Part shown: positions 1-5,973 of the stretch, piece after piece | How positions within the stretch are numbered: the first letter of the stretch is position 1 | How the letters are laid out: each line of letters begins with the position of its first letter | Source: Geobacter sp. | Lineage (GTDB): Bacteria > Desulfobacterota > Desulfuromonadia > Geobacterales > Geobacteraceae | NCBI GenBank assembly: GCA_003857395.1 | Contig: RPRC01000225.1 | Coordinates: 1 to 9,484 of the forward strand | Direction of reading: 5' to 3' | Length of the DNA: 9,484 bases | Notes under the pieces: generated by a model | What the model was told of the DNA's origin: nothing | Seen by the model: the letters and a program-made list of their open reading frames with translations, nothing else | Databases searched by the model: none | Program-made: the position numbers and the translations under genes

Positions 1-2032
1 CCAACTCGACCACCGCCGGCGGCGTAAAGGCAAAGGCCAGGGCATCCCGATATTTGGAGAAGGCCCCCATGGCCCGCTGGGCAACGGCCGGCGCACGCAG
101 CTCGGTGCTGTTGCGGAGTTTCCAATCTTTCAATTTGACGAAGGCAAGTCCCATATTCTGGCCCCGGCCGGCAAAACTGAAACCGCTGACCGTTATCAGC
201 GAATCGATGGCCTTGTTGTCCACTTCCAGAAAATGGTGCTCTAGCTGTTCAAGCACTTTTATGGTCCGTTCCTGGGTGGCCCCGGCCGGCAACTGCACCT
301 GGCAGATAATGAACCCCTGGTCCTCATCCGGCAGGAAGGCGGTAGGCATGCGGAGGAAGAACACCGCCATGACTGCGACGATCGCCCCGTAGATGACCAG
401 ATAGCGGCCGGTCTTGCCGAGCATCCGTCCGACAACGGACTGGTATTTCCTGCTGCCGCGATTGAACCATTTGTTGAACCAGGTAAAGAAGCCTTTGAAC
501 CAGCCGCCCTCAGCAACCGTGTGCCCTTTCTGCACCGGCTTCAGCAGGGTGGCGCAGAGGGCCGGAGTAAGGATCATGGCCACCAGCACCGAGAGGATCA
601 TGGCCGAAACGATGGTTATGGAAAACTGGCGATAGATGACGCCGGTGGAGCCGCCGAAAAAGGCCATCGGCACGAACACCGCCGACAGCACCAGGGCGAT
701 GCCCCAGAGCGCCCCGGTGATCTGCCCCATGGACTTGATGGTCGCATCCCGTGGCGAAAGACCCTCCTCGCTCATGATCCGTTCCACGTTTTCCACCACG
801 ACGATGGCATCGTCCACCAGCAGGCCGATGGCCAGGACCAGGGCGAACATGGTCAGGGTGTTGATGGAAAAACCGGTGGCCGCCAGCACCCCCAAGGTGC
901 CGAGCAGCACGACCGGCACCGCGATGGTCGGAATCAGGGTGGCGCGGATATTCTGCAGAAAGAGAAACATCACCAGGAACACCAGCAGAATCGCTTCCAA
1001 AAGGGTCTGGATTACCTCTTCAATGGAGATCTTGACAAACGGTGTGGTGTCATAGGGATAGACCACCTTCATGGCGTGGGGGAAAAATTTCGATAGCTCC
1101 TCCATCTTGGCCTTGACCCGTTCGGCTGTATCCAGGGCATTGGCGCCGGAAGCCAGCCGGAGCGCCATGGCTGCTACCGGCTTGCCTTTGTAGCGCGCCT
1201 GCATGTCGTAGTTCTCGGTGCCGATTTTGCAGTCGGCCACGTCCCGCAGCCGTACCGTGGAGCCGTCACTGTTGGTGCGCAGGATGATGGCCGCGAACTG
1301 TTCCGGGGTCTGGAGCAGGGTCCGTGCGGTGATGGTGGCGTTCAGCTGTTGGCCCTGGGGAGCCGGGTTGCCGCCGAACTGACCTGCCGAGACCTGGGCA
1401 TTCTGGGCCTGGACCGCCGCAACCACGTCATTGGAGGTCAGCTTGTAGTTGTTCAGTTTGTCGGGGTGCAGCCAGATGCGCATGGCATTCTGGGAACCGA
1501 AGACCTGCACTTCGCCAACCCCTTCGACCCGGCTGACGATGTCCTGAATGTTGGCCGCCATATAGTCGGTCAGATCGTAGCGGCTCATGGAGCCGTCCTC
1601 CGAGACGAGTCCCATGATGACCAGGAAGTTTTTGGTCGACTTGACCACGGCGATCCCCTGCCGCTGCACAACCTGGGGCAGGAGAGGCGTGGCGAGCTGG
1701 AGCTTGTTCTGCACCTGCACCTGGGCCATATTAGGGTCGGTACCGGCCTTGAAGGTCAGATTGATGGCCACCGTCCCGGACGAGTCGCTGGCGGACGACA
1801 TGTAGATCAGGTTGTCGATGCCGTTCATCTTCTGCTCGATGACCTGGGTGACGGTATCCTGCACGGTCTGGGCCGAGGCGCCCGGGTACATGGCGTTGAT
1901 GGTAATTTGCGGCGGTGCGATGGGTGGATATTGGGAGACCGGCAGCGTTTTGATTGCCAAGATGCCGGCCAGCATGATGATTATGGCGATCACCCAGGCA
2001 AAGATCGGGCGATTGATGAAAAACCGGGGCAT
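1..2032 (-). CDS. AcrB/MexB-type RND multidrug efflux pump, inner-membrane subunit (C-terminus off window)
   Basis: This is the proton-driven inner-membrane pump of a tripartite efflux system, exporting drugs, solvents or other hydrophobic compounds through a periplasmic adaptor and outer-membrane channel. The visible 677 residues (family about 1,040) start [13 protein letters not shown], the usual HAE1 N-terminus, with TM1 at residues 9-28. The TM4 motif [16 protein letters not shown] puts two aspartates at 407-408, the same numbers as the proton-relay Asp407/Asp408 of E. coli AcrB. The porter motif FLPDEDQG lies around 566-573, followed by [10 protein letters not shown] and FAGRGQN as in AcrB. 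The start is chosen because AGGAGA (2038-2043) sits six bases upstream. The TM10 lysine and TM11 arginine of the relay lie outside the window. It follows the adaptor gene at 2198-3412 after a repeat-filled gap. Family assignment is secure; substrate is unknown. Confidence 0.97.
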   Translation of the reverse strand, partial: MPRFFINRPIFAWVIAIIIMLAGILAIKTLPVSQYPPIAPPQITINAMYPGASAQTVQDTVTQVIEQKMNGIDNLIYMSSASDSSGTVAINLTFKAGTDPNMAQVQVQNKLQLATPLLPQVVQRQGIAVVKSTKNFLVIMGLVSEDGSMSRYDLTDYMAANIQDIVSRVEGVGEVQVFGSQNAMRIWLHPDKLNNYKLTSNDVVAAVQAQNAQVSAGQFGGNPAPQGQQLNATITARTLLQTPEQFAAIILRTNSDGSTVRLRDVADCKIGTENYDMQARYKGKPVAAMALRLASGANALDTAERVKAKMEELSKFFPHAMKVVYPYDTTPFVKISIEEVIQTLLEAILLVFLVMFLFLQNIRATLIPTIAVPVVLLGTLGVLAATGFSINTLTMFALVLAIGLLVDDAIVVVENVERIMSEEGLSPRDATIKSMGQITGALWGIALVLSAVFVPMAFFGGSTGVIYRQFSITIVSAMILSVLVAMILTPALCATLLKPVQKGHTVAEGGWFKGFFTWFNKWFNRGSRKYQSVVGRMLGKTGRYLVIYGAIVAVMAVFFLRMPTAFLPDEDQGFIICQVQLPAGATQERTIKVLEQLEHHFLEVDNKAIDSLITVSGFSFAGRGQNMGLAFVKLKDWKLRNSTELRAPAVAQRAMGAFSKYRDALAFAFTPPAVVEL

Positions 2033-2057
2033 GAAATGTCTCCTTTATTTCACTTTC

Positions 2058-2076
2058 CTCCCTTTATGAAAGGGAG
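2058..2076. repeat. Hairpin just upstream of the pump gene
   Basis: CTCCCTTT-atg-AAAGGGAG is a perfect 8-bp inverted repeat with a 3-base loop. It lies about 15 bases upstream of the pump's AGGAGA ribosome binding site in the transcript. It shares the CCCTTT/AAAGGG core with the larger repeats next to it, so it may be a decayed member of the same family. It could affect mRNA stability or translation of the pump; that is inference. Confidence 0.7.
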
Positions 2077-2090
2077 CTTTTAGCTTCATT

Positions 2091-2176
2091 CCCCCCTTTG
2101 AGAAAGGGGGGTCAGGGGGGATTTCCAGCGCCGATTCAAAGGCAAATCCCCCTAAATTCCCCTTTCTCAAAGGAGG
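2091..2176. repeat. Head-to-head pair of C/G-tract repeats (REP- or MITE-like)
   Basis: The first unit, 2091-2124, is CCCCCCTTTgagAAAGGGGGG followed by TCAGGGGGGATTT. The second, 2144-2176, is its near reverse complement, AAATCCCCC...CCCCTTTCTCAAAGG. The two arms enclose a 19-base centre at 2125-2143. The first unit is itself a perfect 9-bp hairpin with a 3-base loop. I recognise this style of repeat from Geobacter-type genomes, where it is scattered between genes; this is recollection, not a search. It lies inside the presumed adaptor-pump transcript, so the RNA could fold into a long stem that protects the upstream message or lowers pump expression relative to the adaptor. Confidence 0.8.
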
Positions 2177-2197
2177 ACTTGATCATGCGGAGAGTCG

Positions 2198-3412
2198 TTA
2201 TTTCCCTGGCTGCTTGTTGGTGTCGGCCTTTTGGCCGGCCGCGGCAATAGGAGTGGACTCCGCCTTCCCCCCGAACGGCACAGCTTTCACCTGCGTACCC
2301 GGCCGTGCCTTCTGAAGCCCTTCGATAATGACACGGTCTCCCGCTGCGAGTCCGTCACTGACCAGCCAGCTTTCGCCAACGGTTCGTGCAACTTTGATGA
2401 TCCGCGGCTCCACCTTCTCCTCTGCTCCGACCACCATAACCATGGCATTGCCGGCCGGGTCGCGCGTAACCCCACGCTGCGGAACCAGGATCGCCTGCGA
2501 GCTTTTCCCTTCCTCCAGGATCGCACGGACAAACATGCCGGGCAGCAGAGTCTGCTGCGGATTCGGGAAGATCGCCCGCAGGGTAATGGAGCCGGTGCTC
2601 TGGTCCACGGTGACTTCGGAAAACCTCAGGGTACCCGGCAAAGGATAGGCACTGCCATCTTCGAGCAGCAGTCTGACCTGAGCCTGAGCTGACCCGTTAT
2701 TTTTCAGCAGGCCGCTGGCCAGGTTCTTTTTCAGGCGCAGCAGCTCGGCACTGGACTGGGTGACATCGACATACATGGAGCTGAGCTGTTGGATGGTGGC
2801 CAGCGCCGCAGGCTGGCTGGCAGTCACCAAGGCGCCGTCGGTGACGCTCGAACGGCCGATTCGGCCGGAGATGGGGGCCGTTACCCTGGTATAGGCCAGG
2901 TTGATCCGGGCGGTCTCCACCGCGGCCTTGGTGCCCGCTACGTCGGCCTCGGCCTGTTTGAGCAACGCATAGGCATCATCATAGTCCTGCCGGCTGACCG
3001 CATTGATCTTCACCAGATCGCTGAAGCGTTCAGACTTGAGCCGGGCCGGGATCAGATTTGCTTCGGCCCTGGCCTGCGCAGCCTTTACACTGGCAAATGC
3101 AGCCCGGTAGCTGGCCGGGTCGATCTGGTAGAGCACCTGCCCCGCTTTCACGTCTGAGCCCTCGGTGAACAGGCGCTTCTGGATGATCCCCCCAACCTGG
3201 GGGCGCACCTCGGCGATCAGGTGCGACGAGGTACGGCCGGACAATTCCGTGGTCAGCGTAACGCTTTGGGGTTTCACCACGACCACCCCTACTTCGGGTG
3301 GTCCGCCCGGCGGGGGGCCGGCAGTCGTTTTTTTGCCGCAGCCGCTCATCAGTATGCCGGTTGCCAGCAATCCTACTACGCTAATCAGTTGTACCCTGTA
3401 CGTGGCTCGCAT
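2198..3412 (-). CDS. RND efflux periplasmic adaptor (membrane fusion protein, AcrA/MexA type), lipoprotein
   Basis: The adaptor links the inner-membrane RND pump to an outer-membrane channel. As called it has 404 residues, usual for the family. A signal peptide ends in the lipobox LMSGC, so Cys25 should be lipidated and the protein anchored in the inner membrane. A Gly/Pro-rich linker follows. The two lipoyl half-motifs are at about 62-98 (RPQVGGIIQKRLFTEGSDVK) and 174-210 (TRVTAPISGRIGRS). An Ala-rich coiled-coil hairpin lies between them at about 98-167, and beta-barrel and membrane-proximal domains follow (LPGMFVRAILEEG; ILVPQRGV). An upstream in-frame ATG at 3427 is possible, but 3412 is preferred because GAGG sits five bases before it and the signal peptide then has normal length. 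The C-terminal ~25 residues are a low-complexity Ala/Lys-rich tail. Confidence 0.96.
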   Translation of the reverse strand: MRATYRVQLISVVGLLATGILMSGCGKKTTAGPPPGGPPEVGVVVVKPQSVTLTTELSGRTSSHLIAEVRPQVGGIIQKRLFTEGSDVKAGQVLYQIDPASYRAAFASVKAAQARAEANLIPARLKSERFSDLVKINAVSRQDYDDAYALLKQAEADVAGTKAAVETARINLAYTRVTAPISGRIGRSSVTDGALVTASQPAALATIQQLSSMYVDVTQSSAELLRLKKNLASGLLKNNGSAQAQVRLLLEDGSAYPLPGTLRFSEVTVDQSTGSITLRAIFPNPQQTLLPGMFVRAILEEGKSSQAILVPQRGVTRDPAGNAMVMVVGAEEKVEPRIIKVARTVGESWLVSDGLAAGDRVIIEGLQKARPGTQVKAVPFGGKAESTPIAAAGQKADTNKQPGK

Positions 3413-3437
3413 AAATACCTCTATCATGAGAAAATTA

Positions 3438-3453
3438 CCAGCCGTACGGCTGG
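3438..3453. terminator. Perfect 16-bp palindrome between small ORF and adaptor; possible attenuator
   Basis: CCAGCCGTACGGCTGG is fully self-complementary and can fold as a 6-bp G+C-rich stem with a GTAC loop. In the direction of transcription (minus strand) it is followed by TAATTTTC, a short T-rich run. It resembles a weak intrinsic terminator or attenuator placed after the small ORF and before the adaptor start. A protein-binding site or mRNA-stabilising stem would look the same, so its role is open. Confidence 0.45.
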
Positions 3454-3493
3454 AGAGTCGTTGCTTGTGTTTAGACCTGGCAGCGCTTGCCTC

Positions 3494-3574
3494 TCAGGTG
3501 TTCTTCTTTGTGAATGCGATGAAGGCGAACAGCGCCCACACCACCACCAGTGAAATCACGAAAAGGGTCAACAT
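3494..3574 (-). CDS. 26-residue single-helix membrane protein in the efflux operon
   Basis: This ORF starts MLTLFVISLVVVWALFAF and ends FTKKNT. Residues 2-21 form one strongly hydrophobic helix, and the short tail carries two lysines, suggesting N-out/C-in topology. The start is well supported by AAGGA six bases upstream. The gene lies in the 272-base gap between tetR and the adaptor, on the same strand and just downstream of a TetR operator, so it is probably the first gene of the regulated operon. I do not recognise a named family. One-helix proteins such as AcrZ are known to bind and modulate RND pumps in enterobacteria, but there is no visible sequence similarity to claim. The codon-level evidence is short; context and ribosome binding site carry the call. 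Confidence 0.65.
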   Translation of the reverse strand: MLTLFVISLVVVWALFAFIAFTKKNT

Positions 3575-3628
3575 GGTCAATCCTTGCAATGAATTTGCTA
3601 CAATGCCACGGTTGGAAGTTTCCTTAAG

Positions 3629-3642
3629 AATGAACGTTCATT
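3629..3642. promoter_or_regulatory. TetR operator upstream of the small ORF and pump operon
   Basis: AATGAACGTTCATT is a perfect 14-bp palindrome. It lies 55-68 bases upstream of the small ORF start and is the same core as the palindrome before tetR at 4277-4292. Palindromes of this TGAACGTTCA form are typical TetR/AcrR operators. I could not pick out a convincing -35/-10 pair for the operon promoter; TTGTGA at about 3644-3649 (minus strand) is one weak -35 candidate that would place the operator in the spacer. Confidence 0.8.
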
Positions 3643-3684
3643 TTTCACAACGGTAGAAGATCAAGCAGGATCAATCGACGGGTC

Positions 3685-4260
3685 CTAACGCCGGATCCCG
3701 TCCCAACAGGCCTCGATAGTCCGGTCAACAAGGGAATCATCCAGAATGACGAAACGGAGGATATGATCCCTCGCCACGGCAAGCAACGGGCCGAAAGCCA
3801 GGGCAAAGAGGATGACCAGCGGAAGCTCCTTCACAATCTGGCGGGAGACGCCGTCTTCGAAAAGTTCCCGGAAAACGTCGCACCCAGCCTTTTCCCCCAG
3901 AATCTTGTCCCTTCGGAACTCCACACCATAGGGGGAATTATGAAACTGCTCCAAGTACTTAAAATCAAGGGGATTTTCGATAAAATACCTCAACAGCGCC
4001 GTACCAAGATGGAGAAATCGCTCCCGCACCGGTTTCTCCGTCGCATACCCCTCCAGAAGAACCGCATAGAGCTTCTCTTCCACCTCGCGGTAGAGTTCAT
4101 TGATCAACACGTCCTTGTTCTCGAAATAGCGGTAGATTGTTCCGGCCGCCACCCCAGCCCGATTGGCGATCAGCGCCATGGGAGCGTCATGGAAGCCATG
4201 CTCGGCAATAAGCTCCAGAGCAGCCCGGACAATCTCGTCCCTTTTCCCCGGTTTCACCAT
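3685..4260 (-). CDS. TetR/AcrR-family transcriptional repressor of the efflux locus
   Basis: This 191-residue protein has the standard TetR layout. An N-terminal helix-turn-helix covers about residues 6-53, including ALELIAEHGFHDAPMALIA and the recognition-helix region GVAAGTIYRYFENKDVL. A helical ligand-binding and dimerisation domain follows from about 60 onward, which is too variable to predict a ligand. AGGAGG lies seven bases before the ATG at 4260. It is transcribed in the same direction as the pump genes and sits 110 bases upstream of the small ORF. Matching palindromes before it and before the pump operon suggest it represses both itself and the pump and releases when a pump substrate binds. 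Family assignment is firm; its targets are inferred from context. Confidence 0.96.
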   Translation of the reverse strand: MVKPGKRDEIVRAALELIAEHGFHDAPMALIANRAGVAAGTIYRYFENKDVLINELYREVEEKLYAVLLEGYATEKPVRERFLHLGTALLRYFIENPLDFKYLEQFHNSPYGVEFRRDKILGEKAGCDVFRELFEDGVSRQIVKELPLVILFALAFGPLLAVARDHILRFVILDDSLVDRTIEACWDGIRR

Positions 4261-4276
4261 ACGTGTCCCTCCTCAA

Positions 4277-4292
4277 GAATGAACGTTCATTC
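4277..4292. promoter_or_regulatory. TetR operator in front of tetR (autoregulation)
   Basis: GAATGAACGTTCATTC is a perfect 16-bp palindrome lying 17 bases upstream of the tetR start codon and directly downstream of its predicted -10 box. Bound repressor would cover the transcription start. Its 14-bp core is identical to the site at 3629-3642. Confidence 0.85.
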
Positions 4293-4321
4293 AAAATATA
4301 ACTGAGGCCTTTTGCTGTCAA
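4293..4321 (-). promoter_or_regulatory. Predicted tetR promoter
   Basis: On the minus strand, TTGACA (4321-4316) matches the sigma-70 -35 consensus exactly. A 17-base spacer leads to TATTTT (4298-4293). An overlapping TATATT two bases closer is a better -10 hexamer but with a 15-base spacer. The next bases are the operator palindrome, which fits a repressed autoregulated promoter. Confidence 0.65.
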
Positions 4322-4749
4322 GATATTTCTTCATCTCGTAAAGATGATTGGCTCGTCAGTTTGCATTTATCGGGGGATACGGCTGAATTTGATCCAAAAC
4401 CCAGCCAATCTCATCAGTCATGGCTTGGCTGCCGCGACTGCTTCTCTTTTGTCTTGTGAGATTTTAGAAGCTCGATAGCGAAAAACAGGTTTGTCAAATC
4501 GAAGGGAATGCGAACGTGGCAGTAACCATTCCTGCGCAGATACATCGACATTTGCCTGAGGAAAATGAAAACAGGGAAAATAGGAATGAGTAGAATCGAT
4601 TGAAATACATGTTCTTAAGATTTTGATAAATTACCATACTATTGAGGGCTAAGATTTATTCAGCTTCTTCTTGCTTCCAGCTAACTCCTTGAAATTTTCA
4701 CTGGACACCTCGAAACCACAACTACGACAGGAAGATAAGAAGAAAACTA
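4322..4749. other. A+T-richer intergenic stretch with no intact gene
   Basis: No complete gene was recognised in these ~430 bases, which are clearly richer in A+T than the flanking genes. Visible contents are the short integrase-like ORF at 4414-4551 and an imperfect inverted repeat (GATGATTGGCT at 4343-4353 against AGCCAATCTCATC at 4403-4415). There is also a CTGGACA-containing segment at 4692-4708 that is an inverted, imperfect copy of the repeats at 4750-4812. It reads as the outer part of a mobile-element scar. Confidence 0.5.
4414..4551 (-). pseudogene. Possible remnant of a phage-type integrase N-terminus
   Basis: This 45-codon ORF begins MSMYLRRNGYCHVRIPFDL and continues through LLKSHKTKEKQ to a stop. 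The pattern of a tyrosine-rich start, RRNG, R-(V/I)-P-x-DL and then a K-S-x-K-T-K-(D/E) stretch resembles the N-terminal segment of some tyrosine recombinases ("MYLxRRGxxYxFRxRIPxDL...REIxxSLKTxD"). No catalytic domain follows in any frame. No strong ribosome binding site is visible. The resemblance is by eye over a short stretch, so the identification is tentative. If correct, it is a dead fragment that fits the mobile-element debris beside it. Confidence 0.3.
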
Positions 4750-4812
4750 CTGTCCAGTTAAAATCGGAAACCCTGTCCAGATAAAACCAGAATCACTGTC
4801 CAGTCAAATCGG
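4750..4812. repeat. Three direct repeats at 23-bp period (probable transposon-end repeats)
   Basis: The copies are CTGTCCAGTTAAAATCGG (4750-4767), CTGTCCAGATAAAACCAG (4773-4790) and CTGTCCAGTCAAATCGG (4796-4812), with starts exactly 23 bases apart. A further imperfect copy lies inverted at 4692-4708. Repeated transposase-binding sites at an element end are known for IS21-family and some other elements, and TGT is a common terminus. The array stops where the truncated IS3 transposase fragment begins, consistent with one element having inserted into or deleted another. Confidence 0.6.
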
Positions 4813-4813
4813 C

Positions 4814-4927
4814 TTGACCACCTTGGAAGCGATTCGTGGTGAACAGACGATAAACGATCTGGCCACCCGTTATGAGTTGCACCCGAACATGATCACTAAC
4901 TGGAAACGGCAGGCGATCGAGAACATG
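4814..4927 (+). pseudogene. IS3-family transposase OrfA fragment (HTH_Tnp_1 type), truncated at both ends
   Basis: The visible residues include LEAIRGEQTINDLATRYELH and then PNMITNWKRQAIENM, the helix-turn-helix core of IS3-family OrfA proteins. OrfA binds the element's ends. The usual first ~12-15 residues are missing: the match begins immediately after the 23-bp repeats, and no proper start codon exists (only a TTG at 4814). The rest of OrfA and all of the catalytic OrfB are absent. The reading frame stays open to 5269, but after about 4930 it runs through metE-derived DNA in the wrong frame, so those residues are meaningless. Confidence 0.85.
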
Positions 4928-4949
4928 ACCGGACTATACGAATGCTCGG

Positions 4950-5246
4950 GATGCCGACGTTATAACCATCGAGACCTCCCGTTCCCACGTGGAACTGCTC
5001 GACGACTTCGACGATTTCAAGTATCCCAACGAAATCGGTCCGGGAGTGTACGACATCCACTCGCCAAACATCCCGGGCGAGGAGCACATTGTCGAGCTGA
5101 TGAAGAAAGCCGCCCGGCGGATTTCCGCCGAACGCTTGTGGTTCTATCCCGACTGCGGCCTGAAGACCCGCCAATGGAGCGAAGTGATCCCGGCGTGGAT
5201 CAACATGGTTGCCGCCGCGAAGACGTTGCGTGCCGCCATCTTCTGA
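4950..5246 (+). pseudogene. metE: 3' end of metE (cobalamin-independent methionine synthase), fragment
   Basis: In a different frame from the transposase fragment, the DNA encodes [20 protein letters not shown], then [19 protein letters not shown], then [15 protein letters not shown], ending in TGA at 5244-5246. This is the C-terminal end of MetE, which methylates homocysteine from 5-methyltetrahydropteroyl-triglutamate. PDCGLKTR carries the last zinc-ligand cysteine (Cys726 in E. coli numbering); the other ligands (His641, Cys643, Glu665) are missing. Only about 98 of roughly 750 codons remain. The frame is undamaged to the natural stop, so the truncation looks fairly recent or the piece was copied from an intact gene. 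Confidence 0.92.
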
Positions 5247-5412
5247 TAACCCCGCCGGGGAATGTCTGACGCAATATTCTACCACAAGCGCCGCCGGAAA
5301 TTAGTTGTAATCAGGAAAAGCAGCATGGATAGCATCTTTAATGATGGGTGATTTCAGCACAAGAGACAAGGACGGTTTTCTTGTTCCTGATGCTGTTCAT
5401 TATAAAAATGCA

Positions 5413-5443
5413 TTGACTTGATGGTTAAGTTGCTGTACTAAAC
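5413..5443 (+). promoter_or_regulatory. Predicted marR promoter with embedded imperfect MarR operator
   Basis: TTGACT (5413-5418) is a good -35 box. A 17-base spacer leads to TACTAA (5436-5441), a poor -10; TAAACT at 5439-5444 fits better but with a 20-base spacer. GTTAAGT (5424-5430) and ACTAAAC (5437-5443) form an imperfect inverted repeat across this region, related to the perfect palindrome at 5944-5958. A MarR dimer bound here would block RNA polymerase. Confidence 0.5.
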
Positions 5444-5449
5444 TTTATC

Positions 5450-5926
5450 ATGGAAACAAAGGAAGAATTCATCAGGTCGGCCATCCGCCTTATCCAGAGG
5501 ATCGCCCATCAATATGCCCGCATCGAGGAGATGCCCCTTCGGTTCGACGAGGACGGCGAAGTCACCACCAGGGAAGCGCACATTATCCAGGCCATCGGCG
5601 AGGCTGCCGAGATGAACGTGACGGGCCTGGCGAACCGTTTCGGCATCACGAAAAGCGCCGCTTCGCAGATGGTCTCCAAGCTGGTGAGGAAAGGTTTCGT
5701 GGAGAAAAGGCCGGCGCCCCACAGCAACAAGGAATTTCTCCTTTCCCTCACGGAGCGGGGCAGGCTGGTGTTCGACGCCCATGAGCGTCTTCACGGCAGG
5801 GAGATGGATGAGCTCATCGTCAAACTGGGCACGTTTTCCCTGTCCCAGATAGCGACCCTGTCGGTGCTGCTGGATGTCGTCGGGACGACCATGGACAGCC
5901 GCCTTTCCGATTCGGCGGAGAAGTAA
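5450..5926 (+). CDS. MarR-family transcriptional regulator
   Basis: The protein has 158 residues, the usual MarR length. An N-terminal dimerisation helix (about 5-35) precedes the winged helix: helices around 38-52, recognition helix GITKSAASQMVSKLVRKGFV at about 65-84, and the wing EKRPAPHSNKEFLLSLTERG at about 85-104. A C-terminal dimerisation helix follows. The start at 5450 is forced, since an in-frame stop lies at 5426-5428 and no other start codon intervenes. No Shine-Dalgarno sequence precedes it, and the predicted -10 is only 6-9 bases away, so the mRNA may be leaderless. It lies 47 bases upstream of the exporter on the same strand. Likely role: ligand-released repressor of itself and the exporter operon. 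The effector is unknown. Confidence 0.95.
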   Translation: METKEEFIRSAIRLIQRIAHQYARIEEMPLRFDEDGEVTTREAHIIQAIGEAAEMNVTGLANRFGITKSAASQMVSKLVRKGFVEKRPAPHSNKEFLLSLTERGRLVFDAHERLHGREMDELIVKLGTFSLSQIATLSVLLDVVGTTMDSRLSDSAEK

Positions 5927-5934
5927 ATTTTTTT
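5899..5934 (+). terminator. Weak terminator-like hairpin and T-run at the end of marR
   Basis: CCGCC (5899-5903) can pair with GGCGG (5914-5918), and a run of seven Ts follows at 5928-5934. The stem is short, the loop is ten bases, and nine bases separate stem from T-run, so this is at best a leaky terminator. It overlaps the marR stop codon. If active it would make exporter expression depend partly on a promoter near 5935-5960. Confidence 0.3.
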
Positions 5935-5943
5935 GGAACAATA

Positions 5944-5958
5944 GTTAAGTAACTTAAC
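5944..5958. promoter_or_regulatory. Probable MarR operator between marR and the exporter
   Basis: GTTAAGT-a-ACTTAAC is a perfect palindrome with 7-bp arms around one base, typical in size for a MarR site. It lies 15 bases before the exporter start codon, just ahead of its AAGGAG ribosome binding site (5961-5966). A degenerate copy sits in the marR promoter at 5424-5443. Confidence 0.7.
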
Positions 5959-5973
5959 AAAAGGAGCGGGAAC

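Noticed and set aside
521..1096. 191-codon plus-strand ORF, His/Gln/Gly-rich
   Set aside because: It lies antisense to the TM4 and porter region of the pump gene; composition is that of a shadow frame.
1349..2083. 244-codon plus-strand ORF over the pump gene
   Set aside because: It is the complement-frame shadow of the AcrB-type gene. The product is His/Asp/Gly-rich without domain features, while the minus strand gives a clear RND protein.
3660..3674. Direct repeat GATCAA-gcag-GATCAA downstream of tetR
   Set aside because: It is too short to distinguish from chance, with no associated structure.
4750..4812. CRISPR array or replication iterons as explanation for the 23-bp repeats
   Set aside because: The unit-to-unit period is too short for CRISPR repeat plus spacer, only three copies exist, and no cas or rep gene is nearby. 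A transposon end fits the neighbouring transposase fragment better.
4928..5269. Continuation of the orfA frame as a possible 151-residue fusion protein
   Set aside because: After about 4930 the frame reads metE-derived DNA out of frame, and the only start is a TTG with no ribosome binding site. An expressed fusion is unlikely.
4896..5285. 129-codon minus-strand ORF over the scar
   Set aside because: It is antisense to the metE fragment, whose translation matches MetE closely.
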